In this document: positions 1 through 7,532 of the stretch, piece after piece
How the letters are laid out: each line of letters opens with the position of its first letter
Position numbering within the stretch: position 1 is the stretch's first letter
Source of the DNA: Bacilli bacterium
GTDB taxonomy: Bacteria > Bacillota_I > Bacilli_A > RF39 > UBA660
DNA: 34,058 nt
Assembly (NCBI GenBank): GCA_017527675.1
Contig: JAFXPU010000018.1
Coordinates: 1 to 34,058 of the forward strand
Reading direction: 5' to 3'
Notes under the pieces: model-generated
What the model was told of the DNA's origin: nothing
Seen by the model: the letters and a program-made list of their open reading frames with translations, nothing else
The model's database searches: none
Translations under genes and position numbers: made by a program

Positions 1-66
1 TTGGATATTATTTTATAACACAACTAGATTAAAGTCAAAAGTCAAGAAAAAGAGAAAAACTTACAC

Positions 67-94
67 AAAAAGAGAAAAATAATTTTCTCTTTTT
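67..94 (+). terminator. Intrinsic terminator, probably bidirectional
   Basis: A perfect 12-bp hairpin: the arm at 67-78 (AAAAAGAGAAAA) pairs with 83-94 across a 4-nt loop, ending in a run of T. It presumably ends a transcript entering from the left of the window. A second copy of the left arm lies at 47-59. The symmetry would also allow termination on the minus strand. Confidence 0.6.
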
Positions 95-159
95 AATCTA
101 CTGTCTTTTTTTATTATGTCTCCTATTTGGGGTTCACATCACATTGAATATCTTTTTTA

Positions 160-189
160 TTGTCATTAAAGGTATAATAATGGTATAAT
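160..189 (+). promoter_or_regulatory. Sigma-A promoter for the PH-domain gene
   Basis: The -35 TTGTCA (160-165) and -10 TATAAT (184-189) are separated by 18 bp. A second TATAAT at 173-178 has no matching -35. Transcription would start near 196, just ahead of the GAGGTG ribosome binding site at 201-206. Confidence 0.65.
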
Positions 190-210
190 ATATATAGTTG
201 AGGTGAATAT

Positions 211-618
211 ATGGCAATAGGTGTTGATAATATTAATGATGTAGAATATGAGGTTATATGGGAAGATAGACCAGCTGGTCTTTGGCAACGTTTTTTAACT
301 TTAATACATCTAAATTTTACAAAATATCAAATAACTAAAGATGAATTAATAATTCAAAAGGGATTTTTTAATCGTCGTACTAATTCAATTGAATTATATT
401 TATTAAAAGATCCAGATGTTAAAGAAAGCATCTATCAAAGATTACTAAAAATTGGTACTTTATCAGTAAAAGTTGATACAAGATCTGGTGTTGAAGGTCA
501 AACAAGAATATTTGTTTTAAGAAATGTTCGTAATTGTGAAGCAGTTCGTAAGTTACTTCGTGATAACATTGAAAGAGATGTAATGGAAAGAAAGATAACA
601 TACTTTGATCATATTTAG
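211..618 (+). CDS. Bacterial PH-domain (bPH_2/DUF304-like) protein
   Basis: A 135-residue soluble protein. The middle (about residues 40-105: ITKDELIIQKGFF, then IELYLLKDPDV, then RIFVLRNVRN) has the alternating beta-strand pattern of bacterial PH domains of the DUF304/bPH_2 type, ended by a C-terminal helix (CEAVRKLLRDNIERD). The N-terminal part has a short hydrophobic stretch (LWQRFLTLIHLNF) that could touch the membrane but is too short and polar to be a clear transmembrane helix. Members of this family are usually membrane-associated proteins of unknown role. GAGGTG sits 4 nt before the ATG. The downstream HTH gene follows after 11 nt, so the two are probably cotranscribed. The family call is by pattern only. 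Confidence 0.65.
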   Translation: MAIGVDNINDVEYEVIWEDRPAGLWQRFLTLIHLNFTKYQITKDELIIQKGFFNRRTNSIELYLLKDPDVKESIYQRLLKIGTLSVKVDTRSGVEGQTRIFVLRNVRNCEAVRKLLRDNIERDVMERKITYFDHI

Positions 619-629
619 AAGGTGATAAT

Positions 630-971
630 ATGGAAAGAAAGGAAGAAGCAGTTTTCTTAATTAGAAAAAAACTTAATAAAGAAACCTTATTAACTTATAA
701 GGAAATTGCGGCCTTAACAGACTACCACCCTAAATATATTTTAAAATTAAAAAAAGAAATTCTTGAAGGCAAGATTTCTTTAGTACATGGTAATAAAAAC
801 AGAAAACCAGTTAACACAATAAGTGATACAGAAAAACAATATATAATTAACCTATATAAAAGAAGTAATGCTAGTATTCGTAAATTTTGTAAGTTCTATG
901 ATCGTAGAAGTTATTCATGTATCTATAATATTTTAAAAGAAGCAAATTTATTAGATGAAAAAGAAATGTAA
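630..971 (+). CDS. Small helix-turn-helix protein, transposase N-terminus-like
   Basis: A 113-residue protein made of two predicted HTH units. The first (about 22-45, YKEIAALTDYHPKYILKLKK) is followed by a basic linker with VHGNKNRKP, then a second helical unit (67-110) containing TISDTEKQYIINLYKRS. HTH, then (H)GN(R/K)xRKP, then a second HTH is how the DNA-binding half of ISNCY/integrase-core transposases is organised. No DDE catalytic domain follows: the reading frame ends in a clean TAA inside a terminator hairpin. It could be a transposase remnant or a domesticated regulator; the good ribosome binding site (GAAGGTG) and intact frame favour an expressed gene. Confidence 0.55.
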   Translation: MERKEEAVFLIRKKLNKETLLTYKEIAALTDYHPKYILKLKKEILEGKISLVHGNKNRKPVNTISDTEKQYIINLYKRSNASIRKFCKFYDRRSYSCIYNILKEANLLDEKEM

Positions 972-986
972 TCATTTCTTTTTTTT
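958..986 (+). terminator. Terminator containing the HTH gene's stop codon
   Basis: An 11-bp stem (AAAAAGAAATG, 958-968, with its complement from 973) closes on a 4-nt TAAT loop and runs into a T tract. The TAA stop of the HTH gene (969-971) lies in the loop. Confidence 0.75.
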
Positions 987-1014
987 GTCGATTTTTTTAT
1001 TACATATTTATAAT
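985..1014 (+). promoter_or_regulatory. Sigma-A promoter for the P-type ATPase
   Basis: TTGTCG (985-990) and TATAAT (1009-1014) are 18 bp apart, starting in the T tract of the preceding terminator. Transcription would begin about 20 nt before the AGGAGG site at 1035-1040. Confidence 0.65.
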
Positions 1015-1047
1015 AAAAGCCAATATATTTTCTTAGGAGGATTTTTT

Positions 1048-3570
1048 ATGAGAGAATATAGTGGTTTAACTGATGCAGAAGTAATTGAAAATCGAAAAAT
1101 GTATGGATCTAATGAAATAGTTAAAGGAAAAAATAATAGTTTATTTAAAATCGTTATATCTTCTTTAGGGGATCCTATTATTAGAATACTATTAATTGCT
1201 TTGGCAGTTAAAACATTTTTCTTTTTACAACATTTTGATTGGTTTGAAACAATAGGTATTTTAATAACAATAATCATGGCATCGTTTATTTCGAGTATAT
1301 CGGAATATGGTAGTGAAAAAGCTTTTAATATTTTATTTGAAGAAGCATCTAAGTTAAAATGCTTATGCATGCGTAATAAACAAAAAATAGAAATATATGA
1401 AAGTGAATTAGTAAAAGATGATATTGTTTTTTTAGAAAGTGGAAATAAAGTGCCTGCTGATGGAGTGGTAGTTGAGGGAATTATAGGTGTTGATGAATCA
1501 AGTTTAAATGGTGAGACAAAAGAAAAAAGAATAGGTTATAATGAAATGATTTTAAAAGGCTCAATTGTTCTATCAGGCAAAGGTGTTATGAAAGTTACTA
1601 ACGTTGGTGTTAATACTTTTTATGGTAAATTAGCTGAAGAATTAAAAGAAAAAAGTCCCAATAGTCCTTTAAAATTAAGATTATTAGGCTTAGCTAAAAT
1701 GATAAGTGTTTTTGGATATATAGGTGCATTTATTATTTTTATATCTTATATACTTTTGAATGGATTAAATATTGAAAATATTATTTATGCTTTAACTTTA
1801 GCTGTTACAATTATAATTGTATGTGTTCCAGAAGGATTACCAATGATGGTAACACTTGTTTTATCTTCTAATATGAAAAAAATGTTAAAAGATAATGTCC
1901 TAGTTAGAAAATTAATGGGTATTGAAACAGCTGGTTCATTAAATATATTGTTTACTGATAAAACTGGAACATTAACTAAAGGTCAATTAGAAGTAACTAA
2001 TTTTGTAAGTGCTAATTTAAGAAAATATGATTATAGTGAGTTAATAAAAAGTCCACTATCTAAAATAGTTAAAATATCTTGTACAGTGAATAATTCTAGT
2101 TCTTTTTCAGATAATAAGGTTGTTGGTGGTAATATAACAGATCAAGCTATTTTAAGATTTATAAAGAAGAATAATATAAATATAACAAAGATAAAAGAAT
2201 TACCTTTTGATTCTAAAAATAAGTATATGGTTACTCAAATAGAAGATAAAGAACGTATAAATCTTGTTAAGGGAGCACCAGAAGTATTATTGCAACATTG
2301 TCGTAGTTTTTATAATGAAACAGCAAAAAAAGAAAAATTAGATTTAAAAAATATGTTAAATATTAGTAAGTATATTAAAAAAGAATGTGAAAAAGGTAAT
2401 CGTGTTATTGCCTTAATTACTAATACTAATATGGATATTAATAATTTTAATAATTCTTGTTTAGTAGGCTTTTTATTAATTAAAGATGATATTAGAATGC
2501 ATGTTAAAGAAAGTTTAAATAGTATGAAAGATGCAGGTATTGATGTTGTTATGCTAACTGGTGATAATAGGGAAACAGCAATTTCAATAGCAAATGATTT
2601 AAATATGCTTAATATGGATTCAATGGTTTTAACTAGTCAAGAATTAAACTTAATGTCAGATGATGAATTAAAGAAAAATATTAAAAAAATTAAAGTAATT
2701 GCTAGAATGCTTCCTAGTGATAAAAGCCGTTTAATTAGAATTTGTCAGGAATTAGATATGGTTGTGGGTATGACTGGTGATGGTGTAAATGATGCACCGG
2801 CTTTAAAAAAAGCTGATGTTGGTTTTAGTATGGGTAGTGGAAATGAAGTTGCTAAAGAAGCCAGTGATATTGTTATACTAGATAATAATTTTTTATCAAT
2901 AACTAAGGCAATATTATATGGAAGGACAATCTTTAAAAGTATTCGTAAATTTGTCATGCTTCAATTAACTATTAATTTTTGCGCTTTATCCTTAAGTATT
3001 ATTGGCCCATTTATTAATATTAATACTCCTATAACAGTAATGCAAATGTTATGGATTAATATGGTTATGGATACTTTAGCAGGATTAGCTTATGCTTTTG
3101 AACCGCCTTTGGATCGCTATTTAAAAGAAAAACCAAAATTAAAAAATGAACCAATATTAAATAAGTATATGTTTATTCAAATATTTACTATGGGTATTTT
3201 TTCATCAATTTTATGTTTATTATTTCTAAAATTACCTTTAATAAATAATTTATATCGTAATTCAAAAACCTTAATGGCTGCATTTTTTGGTTTATTTATT
3301 TTTATTGATATTTTTAATAGTTTTAATGCACGAACATCGCGTATAAATATTTTTAGTAATATTTTATATAATAAAGTATTTGTACTTATAATGATTATAG
3401 TTTTGATAATTCAATTAATAATGATTTATTATGGTGGTTCTTTATTTCGTACAACAGCTTTAAATATAAAAGAGTTGTTTGTAATGATTTTTATTTCATC
3501 TTTAATAATACCTTTTTCAACATTATTAAAAATATATTTAAAAAATAAAAATGTTAATAATGATGTATAA
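1048..3570 (+). CDS. Calcium-type (P2B/PMCA-like) P-type ATPase
   Basis: An 840-residue cation pump. The start at 1048 is chosen because AGGAGG lies 7 nt upstream; the open frame reaches 955 but would overlap the HTH gene and the terminator. Visible features are a cation_ATPase_N start (YSGLTDAEVIENR), the actuator loop DESSLNGE, a TM4 site with CVPEGLP (259-265, E262), the phosphorylation motif DKTGTLT (D304), the KGAPE nucleotide-binding motif and the hinge TGDGVND (576-582). TM6 has N671 and D675 in WINMVMDTLAGLA, the PMCA pattern (SERCA has NLVTDG). PMCA-type pumps have one Ca2+ site, and the missing acidic residue in TM5 (LQLTINFCAL) fits. It most likely exports Ca2+ across the cell membrane. 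No terminator separates it from the next lipoprotein gene. Confidence 0.93.
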   Translation: MREYSGLTDAEVIENRKMYGSNEIVKGKNNSLFKIVISSLGDPIIRILLIALAVKTFFFLQHFDWFETIGILITIIMASFISSISEYGSEKAFNILFEEASKLKCLCMRNKQKIEIYESELVKDDIVFLESGNKVPADGVVVEGIIGVDESSLNGETKEKRIGYNEMILKGSIVLSGKGVMKVTNVGVNTFYGKLAEELKEKSPNSPLKLRLLGLAKMISVFGYIGAFIIFISYILLNGLNIENIIYALTLAVTIIIVCVPEGLPMMVTLVLSSNMKKMLKDNVLVRKLMGIETAGSLNILFTDKTGTLTKGQLEVTNFVSANLRKYDYSELIKSPLSKIVKISCTVNNSSSFSDNKVVGGNITDQAILRFIKKNNINITKIKELPFDSKNKYMVTQIEDKERINLVKGAPEVLLQHCRSFYNETAKKEKLDLKNMLNISKYIKKECEKGNRVIALITNTNMDINNFNNSCLVGFLLIKDDIRMHVKESLNSMKDAGIDVVMLTGDNRETAISIANDLNMLNMDSMVLTSQELNLMSDDELKKNIKKIKVIARMLPSDKSRLIRICQELDMVVGMTGDGVNDAPALKKADVGFSMGSGNEVAKEASDIVILDNNFLSITKAILYGRTIFKSIRKFVMLQLTINFCALSLSIIGPFININTPITVMQMLWINMVMDTLAGLAYAFEPPLDRYLKEKPKLKNEPILNKYMFIQIFTMGIFSSILCLLFLKLPLINNLYRNSKTLMAAFFGLFIFIDIFNSFNARTSRINIFSNILYNKVFVLIMIIVLIIQLIMIYYGGSLFRTTALNIKELFVMIFISSLIIPFSTLLKIYLKNKNVNNDV

Positions 3571-3609
3571 ATAAAGAAATATTAATCACAATAATAAGGG
3601 AGGGAAAAA

Positions 3610-4143
3610 ATGAAAAAAGTATTAACCTTATTATTGTTATTACCAATTTTTATAACAGGATGTGGGAAAGATAAAAAAATGGAAACACCATCAGATAAAG
3701 TTAAAAATTATCTAGATAGTTATATAAATTTAGATGATAATGTTTTAACAGATTTAGATGATATGATTGATAATATGACAGATTATAATGATAATCAAAA
3801 AGAAAGATATAAAAAAATAATGAAAAAACATTATGAAAATATATCTTATGAAATTAAGTCTGAACGTGTAGATGATGATGTTGCAACTGTTGCTGTGGAA
3901 ATTGAAGTATTTGATTATAGCCCAATAATCAATAATGAATATGATGAGGAAGATTTCACTTTAGAAGACGGTAGTTACGATGTTGAAAAATTTAATGATT
4001 TTGAATTAGATTTATTTGAAAAGGTGGATAAAAAAACAAGATATACTATAACATTTAATTTATCAAAACAAGATGATGTTTGGGTTATAGATGAACCAGA
4101 TGATATAGTTATTCAAAAAATTCATGGAATATATGCTTATTAG
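3610..4143 (+). CDS. Lipoprotein of unknown function
   Basis: A 177-residue protein with a lipoprotein signal peptide: MKK, a Leu-rich core and the lipobox ITGC with lipidated C18. The mature part is strongly acidic and starts with a helical region (PSDKVKNYLDSYINLDD), followed by beta strands (VATVAVEIEVFDY, YTITFNLSKQDDVWVIDEPD) that resemble the NTF2-like/DUF4878 layout of many Firmicutes lipoproteins. That fold is inferred, not shown. The GGGAGGG site is optimally placed. It lies 39 nt after the Ca2+ pump with no terminator between, so cotranscription is likely. Confidence 0.75.
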   Translation: MKKVLTLLLLLPIFITGCGKDKKMETPSDKVKNYLDSYINLDDNVLTDLDDMIDNMTDYNDNQKERYKKIMKKHYENISYEIKSERVDDDVATVAVEIEVFDYSPIINNEYDEEDFTLEDGSYDVEKFNDFELDLFEKVDKKTRYTITFNLSKQDDVWVIDEPDDIVIQKIHGIYAY

Positions 4144-4158
4144 CATATATTTTTTTTG
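4128..4158 (+). terminator. Terminator spanning the lipoprotein stop codon
   Basis: The arms AATATATGC (4128-4136) and GCATATATT (4143-4151) enclose a 6-nt loop and are followed by a T run. The TAG stop at 4141-4143 is at the loop/arm boundary. Confidence 0.7.
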
Positions 4159-4187
4159 CTATTTTCATATTATTAATAGGTGATAAA

Positions 4188-5246
4188 ATGAAAAAAATAT
4201 TTTATTTAATTATTGGTGTAATGTGTTTATTACCTATTAAAATATTTGCTGTAAATATAACTGCTTCAAGTGCTATTCTTATGGATATGGATTCGAATCG
4301 CATACTTTATTCTAAAGATATACATAATATTAGGAGTGTTGCTTCTATTTCTAAAATTATGACAGCAGTTATAGCTATTGAAAGTGGAAAATTAGATGAA
4401 GTTGTAACAATTGGCGATGAAATAGATAAAGCCTATGGGTCAGGTATATATATAAAAAAAGGTGAGCAGTTATCACTTAGAGATTTAGTATATGGTCTTA
4501 TGCTTCGTAGCGGAAATGATGCAGCATTTGCTATTGCCAAGTATGTTGGTGGTAGTGAATTTATTGAAATGATGAATAATAAAGCAACTGAAATAGGAAT
4601 GATTAATACAACATTTAATAATCCTTGCGGTTTGGATGAAGAAAGTGGTAATTACTCTACTGCCTACGACATGGCTATATTAACCTCATATGCTATGAAA
4701 TTGGATGAATATAAAAAAATAATTGGCACAAAAACCTATAAACTTAAAACTAATAAAAATAACTATATATGGCATAATAAACACAAATTATTAGGTAAAT
4801 ATGAATATGTAACAGGTGGTAAAACTGGTTATACTAAAAAAGCATTACGTACACTTGTAACTACAGCTTCAAAAGATAATTTAAATTTAGTCGCGGTAAC
4901 TTTAAATGATGGAAATGACTTTAAAGATCATATATCATTATTTAAATATGGTTTTGCTAATTATAAAAAAGAAGATATTTTAACTAAAGGTAAAATAAAT
5001 ATATATGATGATATTTACTATGGTATTTATGATTTATCTATTGATAAAAATATAAGTTATCCTATAAATAATCAAGATAATGTTTATTTAAAGTATCGAC
5101 TTGATCAAAAGCCACATGAGGGAAGTGTTGGAACCGTTACATTATATGTTAATGAAAAAGAAGTATTAAATGAGAATGTTGATGCTAAAAAAATTAAAAG
5201 AAAAGAAAGTCATAATATAATAGAATGGTTTGGTAATTTATGGTAA
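4188..5246 (+). CDS. dacB: D-alanyl-D-alanine carboxypeptidase (DacB/DacF type)
   Basis: A 352-residue penicillin-binding protein of peptidase family S11. A signal peptide (MKKIFYLIIG to about A21) sends it across the membrane. The three active-site motifs are intact: S53-I-S-K56 (nucleophile and base), S108-G-N110 and K212-T-G214. The enzyme removes the terminal D-Ala from peptidoglycan pentapeptides. A beta-rich C-terminal domain (about 255-340) ends in a short amphipathic segment (HNIIEWFGNLW) suited to membrane attachment. The order dacB-spmA-spmB-(lipoprotein)-rluB matches the Bacillus subtilis sporulation block, where DacB with SpmA/SpmB controls cortex cross-linking; that suggests the sporulation version of the enzyme. 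Its stop overlaps the spmA start by 7 nt. The AGGTGA site is 4 nt from the ATG. Confidence 0.9.
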   Translation: MKKIFYLIIGVMCLLPIKIFAVNITASSAILMDMDSNRILYSKDIHNIRSVASISKIMTAVIAIESGKLDEVVTIGDEIDKAYGSGIYIKKGEQLSLRDLVYGLMLRSGNDAAFAIAKYVGGSEFIEMMNNKATEIGMINTTFNNPCGLDEESGNYSTAYDMAILTSYAMKLDEYKKIIGTKTYKLKTNKNNYIWHNKHKLLGKYEYVTGGKTGYTKKALRTLVTTASKDNLNLVAVTLNDGNDFKDHISLFKYGFANYKKEDILTKGKINIYDDIYYGIYDLSIDKNISYPINNQDNVYLKYRLDQKPHEGSVGTVTLYVNEKEVLNENVDAKKIKRKESHNIIEWFGNLW

Positions 5247-5812
5247 GTAAGTTGTGGGGATATTTTATTGTAATAGGATGTCTATTTAGTTTGTTTAATG
5301 GAAAAGTTGCAGATGTAAATGAGGAAATAATAAAAAGTGCTAAAACTAGTTTTGACTTAATATGTCAAATATTTCCAATTTTAACATTATGGTTAGGTAT
5401 AACTAAAATAGCTGAGGTTAGTGGTTTAATGAATAAATTAGCTTCAAAATTATCATTTGTTTTAAAACCACTTTTTAAAGATATTCCTAAAAATCATATA
5501 TCATTAAGTTATATGGCTAGTAATATTATAGCTAATTTATTTGGTTTAGGTTCTGCTGCTACTCCTTTTGGTCTAAAAGCAATGGAAAGCCTTCAAGAAT
5601 TAAATCCTAACAAAATGGAAGCAAGTAGAAGTATGATTATGTTTACAACAATTAATACAAGTGGCTTAACAGTTGTACCAGCTACAGTTATTGCACTAAG
5701 AGTAATGTATGAAAGTAAGTCACCAACAATTATAGTTTTTGCTTCAATTATAGCAACTTTAATGGCAACTATTTCAGGTATTATTTTAAATAAAATAATT
5801 GTAAGGAGGTAA
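5240..5812 (+). CDS. spmA: Spore maturation protein A
   Basis: A 190-residue integral membrane protein of the nucleoside-recognition (Gate) domain family, near the usual SpmA length of about 195. It has several hydrophobic segments and the family motifs NIIANLFGLGSAATPFGLKAM and TINTSGLTVVPATVIALR. SpmA and SpmB act together in spore core dehydration in Bacillus; the transported species, if any, is unknown. The start ATG lies inside the end of dacB (7-nt overlap), implying translational coupling. Its TAA stop is in the same frame as spmB, only 3 nt before the likely spmB start, and its last codons contain the AGGAGG that serves spmB. Confidence 0.92.
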   Translation: MVSKLWGYFIVIGCLFSLFNGKVADVNEEIIKSAKTSFDLICQIFPILTLWLGITKIAEVSGLMNKLASKLSFVLKPLFKDIPKNHISLSYMASNIIANLFGLGSAATPFGLKAMESLQELNPNKMEASRSMIMFTTINTSGLTVVPATVIALRVMYESKSPTIIVFASIIATLMATISGIILNKIIVRR

Positions 5813-5815
5813 AGT

Positions 5816-6316
5816 ATTTCAAATTATATAATTCCATTAATGATATTATTAGTTGTTGGTTATGGTATTTTCAAAAAAATAGATGTATTTGATAATTTTC
5901 TTTTAGGATGTTCAGATAGTTTTAAATTAGTTTTAAAAATTTTTCCTAACCTTTTAGCAATGATTTTTAGTGTCAATATATTAATTAGTAGTGGTTTTTT
6001 AGATTTCTTTTTAAATATAATTTCACCATTAATTAAAATACCTATTGAAATAATATCAATGGCTTTAGTTAGACCTATTTCTGGCAATGCATCTCTAGCT
6101 TTATTAAATAATATATATACAAAATATGGTGTGGATAATTTTTATAGTTTAATGGCATCAGTTGTTCAAGGTTCAACGGATACAACTTTTTATATTTTAG
6201 CATTATATTACGGCAGTATTGGTGTAAAAAAATTAAGATATGCTCCAATTACCAGTTTATTTGCTGATTTTGTGGGCATAATAAGTGCAATAACCATTTC
6301 TTATTTATTATTCTAA
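5816..6316 (+). CDS. spmB: Spore maturation protein B (probable ATT start)
   Basis: About 166 residues, a second Gate-domain membrane protein paired with SpmA. Family motifs include MALVRPISGNASLALLNNIY and GSTDTTFYILALYYGSIGVKK. The first ATG in frame is 5840, but it has no ribosome binding site and would cut the first membrane helix (IIPLMILLVVGYG) nearly in half. AGGAGG at 5804-5809 sits 6 nt before an in-frame ATT at 5816, which restores a SpmB-like N-terminus (ISNYIIPLM). I therefore place the start at ATT; 5840 is the conservative alternative. A readthrough SpmA-SpmB fusion is also possible, because both genes share a frame with one TAA between them. Confidence 0.88.
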   Translation: MSNYIIPLMILLVVGYGIFKKIDVFDNFLLGCSDSFKLVLKIFPNLLAMIFSVNILISSGFLDFFLNIISPLIKIPIEIISMALVRPISGNASLALLNNIYTKYGVDNFYSLMASVVQGSTDTTFYILALYYGSIGVKKLRYAPITSLFADFVGIISAITISYLLF

Positions 6317-6318
6317 TG

Positions 6319-6347
6319 TTGAAAATAATGGATATTTTTGCTATAAT
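6319..6347 (+). promoter_or_regulatory. Strong sigma-A promoter, extended -10
   Basis: TTGAAA (6319-6324), a 17-bp spacer and TATAAT (6342-6347) preceded by TGC. It begins just after the spmB stop and serves the lipoprotein-rluB-pseudopilin transcript. Transcription starts about 10 nt before the ATG, so the leader is little more than the ribosome binding site. Confidence 0.75.
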
Positions 6348-6362
6348 TAAATAGGTGAGAAT

Positions 6363-6794
6363 ATGAAAAAGACAATATTTTTTTTAGCAACAATTTTAAT
6401 CTTAACTGGTTGTGGTAAAAAAGGACCAGAAATTATAAATTTAAAATGTACAAAGACTATATCCGATAGTAAGAGTAGTGTAGTATATGAAAATAAATAT
6501 ACATATGAGGAAGGCAAATTAACAAGTGCTGAAACCGATACGACTTTAACATTTACAACTGAGGGTGCAGATAATTTGGAAACTTTTAAAACCTATGCTG
6601 AATCATCTAAAGATGAATATAATAAAAAAGCTGGTGTTGAGGCAAAATTAACAACGAATGATACTTCCATAAATATTATTGTTAAATATAATCTTGATAA
6701 AATGGAAAAAACAGAAGTTGAAAACAATGGATTTAATAATGATTTAAATACTTTAAGAGAAGCAAAAGAAAAAGAAGGGTATACTTGTAAGTAA
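6363..6794 (+). CDS. Small lipoprotein, DUF1307/YehR-like
   Basis: A 143-residue protein with signal peptide and lipobox LTGC (14-17, lipidated C17). The mature chain starts near a cysteine (LKCTKT, C29), has an alternating strand pattern (VVYENKYTYEEGKLTSAETD), and ends in GYTCK, so a C29-C142 disulfide is possible. Start and end cysteines with this strand pattern recall YehR/DUF1307 lipoproteins of Firmicutes; this is a resemblance only. It has its own strong promoter and leads into rluB with a 9-nt gap. Confidence 0.65.
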   Translation: MKKTIFFLATILILTGCGKKGPEIINLKCTKTISDSKSSVVYENKYTYEEGKLTSAETDTTLTFTTEGADNLETFKTYAESSKDEYNKKAGVEAKLTTNDTSINIIVKYNLDKMEKTEVENNGFNNDLNTLREAKEKEGYTCK

Positions 6795-6803
6795 GAGGTT
6801 TTT

Positions 6804-7523
6804 ATGGAACGATTACAAAAAGTAATAGCTGAAAAAGGATATTGTTCAAGAAGAAAAGCTGAAGAATTGATTGCAGCTGGAAAAGTTGAAGTAAATGGTA
6901 AAATAGTAACTGAAATGGGTTATAAGGTATCGTTTGATGATGATATTTTAGTAGAAGGAAATCAATTAAGTGATAAAGAGGAAAAAGTATATTTCCTTTT
7001 AAATAAACCAAGAGGAGTTGTTACAACAGTTCATGATGAAAAAAGCCGTAAAACGGTAGTTGATTTAATACCTACAACATCAAGAATATATCCTGTTGGA
7101 CGATTAGATTATGATACAACCGGTATCTTAATATTAACAAATGATGGTGAATTAACAGAATTGTTAACTCATCCTAAAAATAATATTGAAAAAACATATG
7201 TGGCTAAAGTAAATGGTTTTTTGACATCAGAAAACATAAACAAATTAAAAAATGGTGTAGTAATTGATGGTAAAAAGACTAATAAAGCTAAAGTAAAAGT
7301 AAAAAAATACGATAAAAAAACTAATACATCATTAGTTGAACTTGTTATTCATGAAGGTAAAAATCATCAAGTAAAAAAAATGTTTGAAGCAATTGGTTTA
7401 AAAGTGTTAAAATTAAGAAGAGAAAAAATAGCTTTTTTAACATTAACTGGTTTAAAATCTGGTGAGGTACGTGAACTAACTATTCATGAAGTAAAAAAAT
7501 TATATTCGTTAGGAAGTAAGTGA
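6804..7523 (+). CDS. rluB: 23S rRNA pseudouridine synthase B
   Basis: A 239-residue RsuA/RluB-family enzyme. An N-terminal S4 RNA-binding domain (1-55: RLQKVIAEKGYCSRRKAEELI, GKVEVNG) precedes the catalytic domain with the family signature GRLDYDTTGILILTNDG, in which D102 is the nucleophile. KPRGVVTT and HEGKNHQVKKM are further conserved motifs. RluB makes pseudouridine in the peptidyl-transferase region of 23S rRNA (position 2605 in E. coli numbering). An rluB gene just after spmB is the Bacillus arrangement. The stop is TGA, evidence against recoded TGA. Confidence 0.92.
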   Translation: MERLQKVIAEKGYCSRRKAEELIAAGKVEVNGKIVTEMGYKVSFDDDILVEGNQLSDKEEKVYFLLNKPRGVVTTVHDEKSRKTVVDLIPTTSRIYPVGRLDYDTTGILILTNDGELTELLTHPKNNIEKTYVAKVNGFLTSENINKLKNGVVIDGKKTNKAKVKVKKYDKKTNTSLVELVIHEGKNHQVKKMFEAIGLKVLKLRREKIAFLTLTGLKSGEVRELTIHEVKKLYSLGSK

Positions 7524-7532
7524 GGTTAAAAT

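Noticed and set aside
955-1047. Longer N-terminus for the Ca2+ ATPase starting at 955
   Set aside because: It would overlap the HTH gene and its terminator and has no ribosome binding site; AGGAGG marks 1048.
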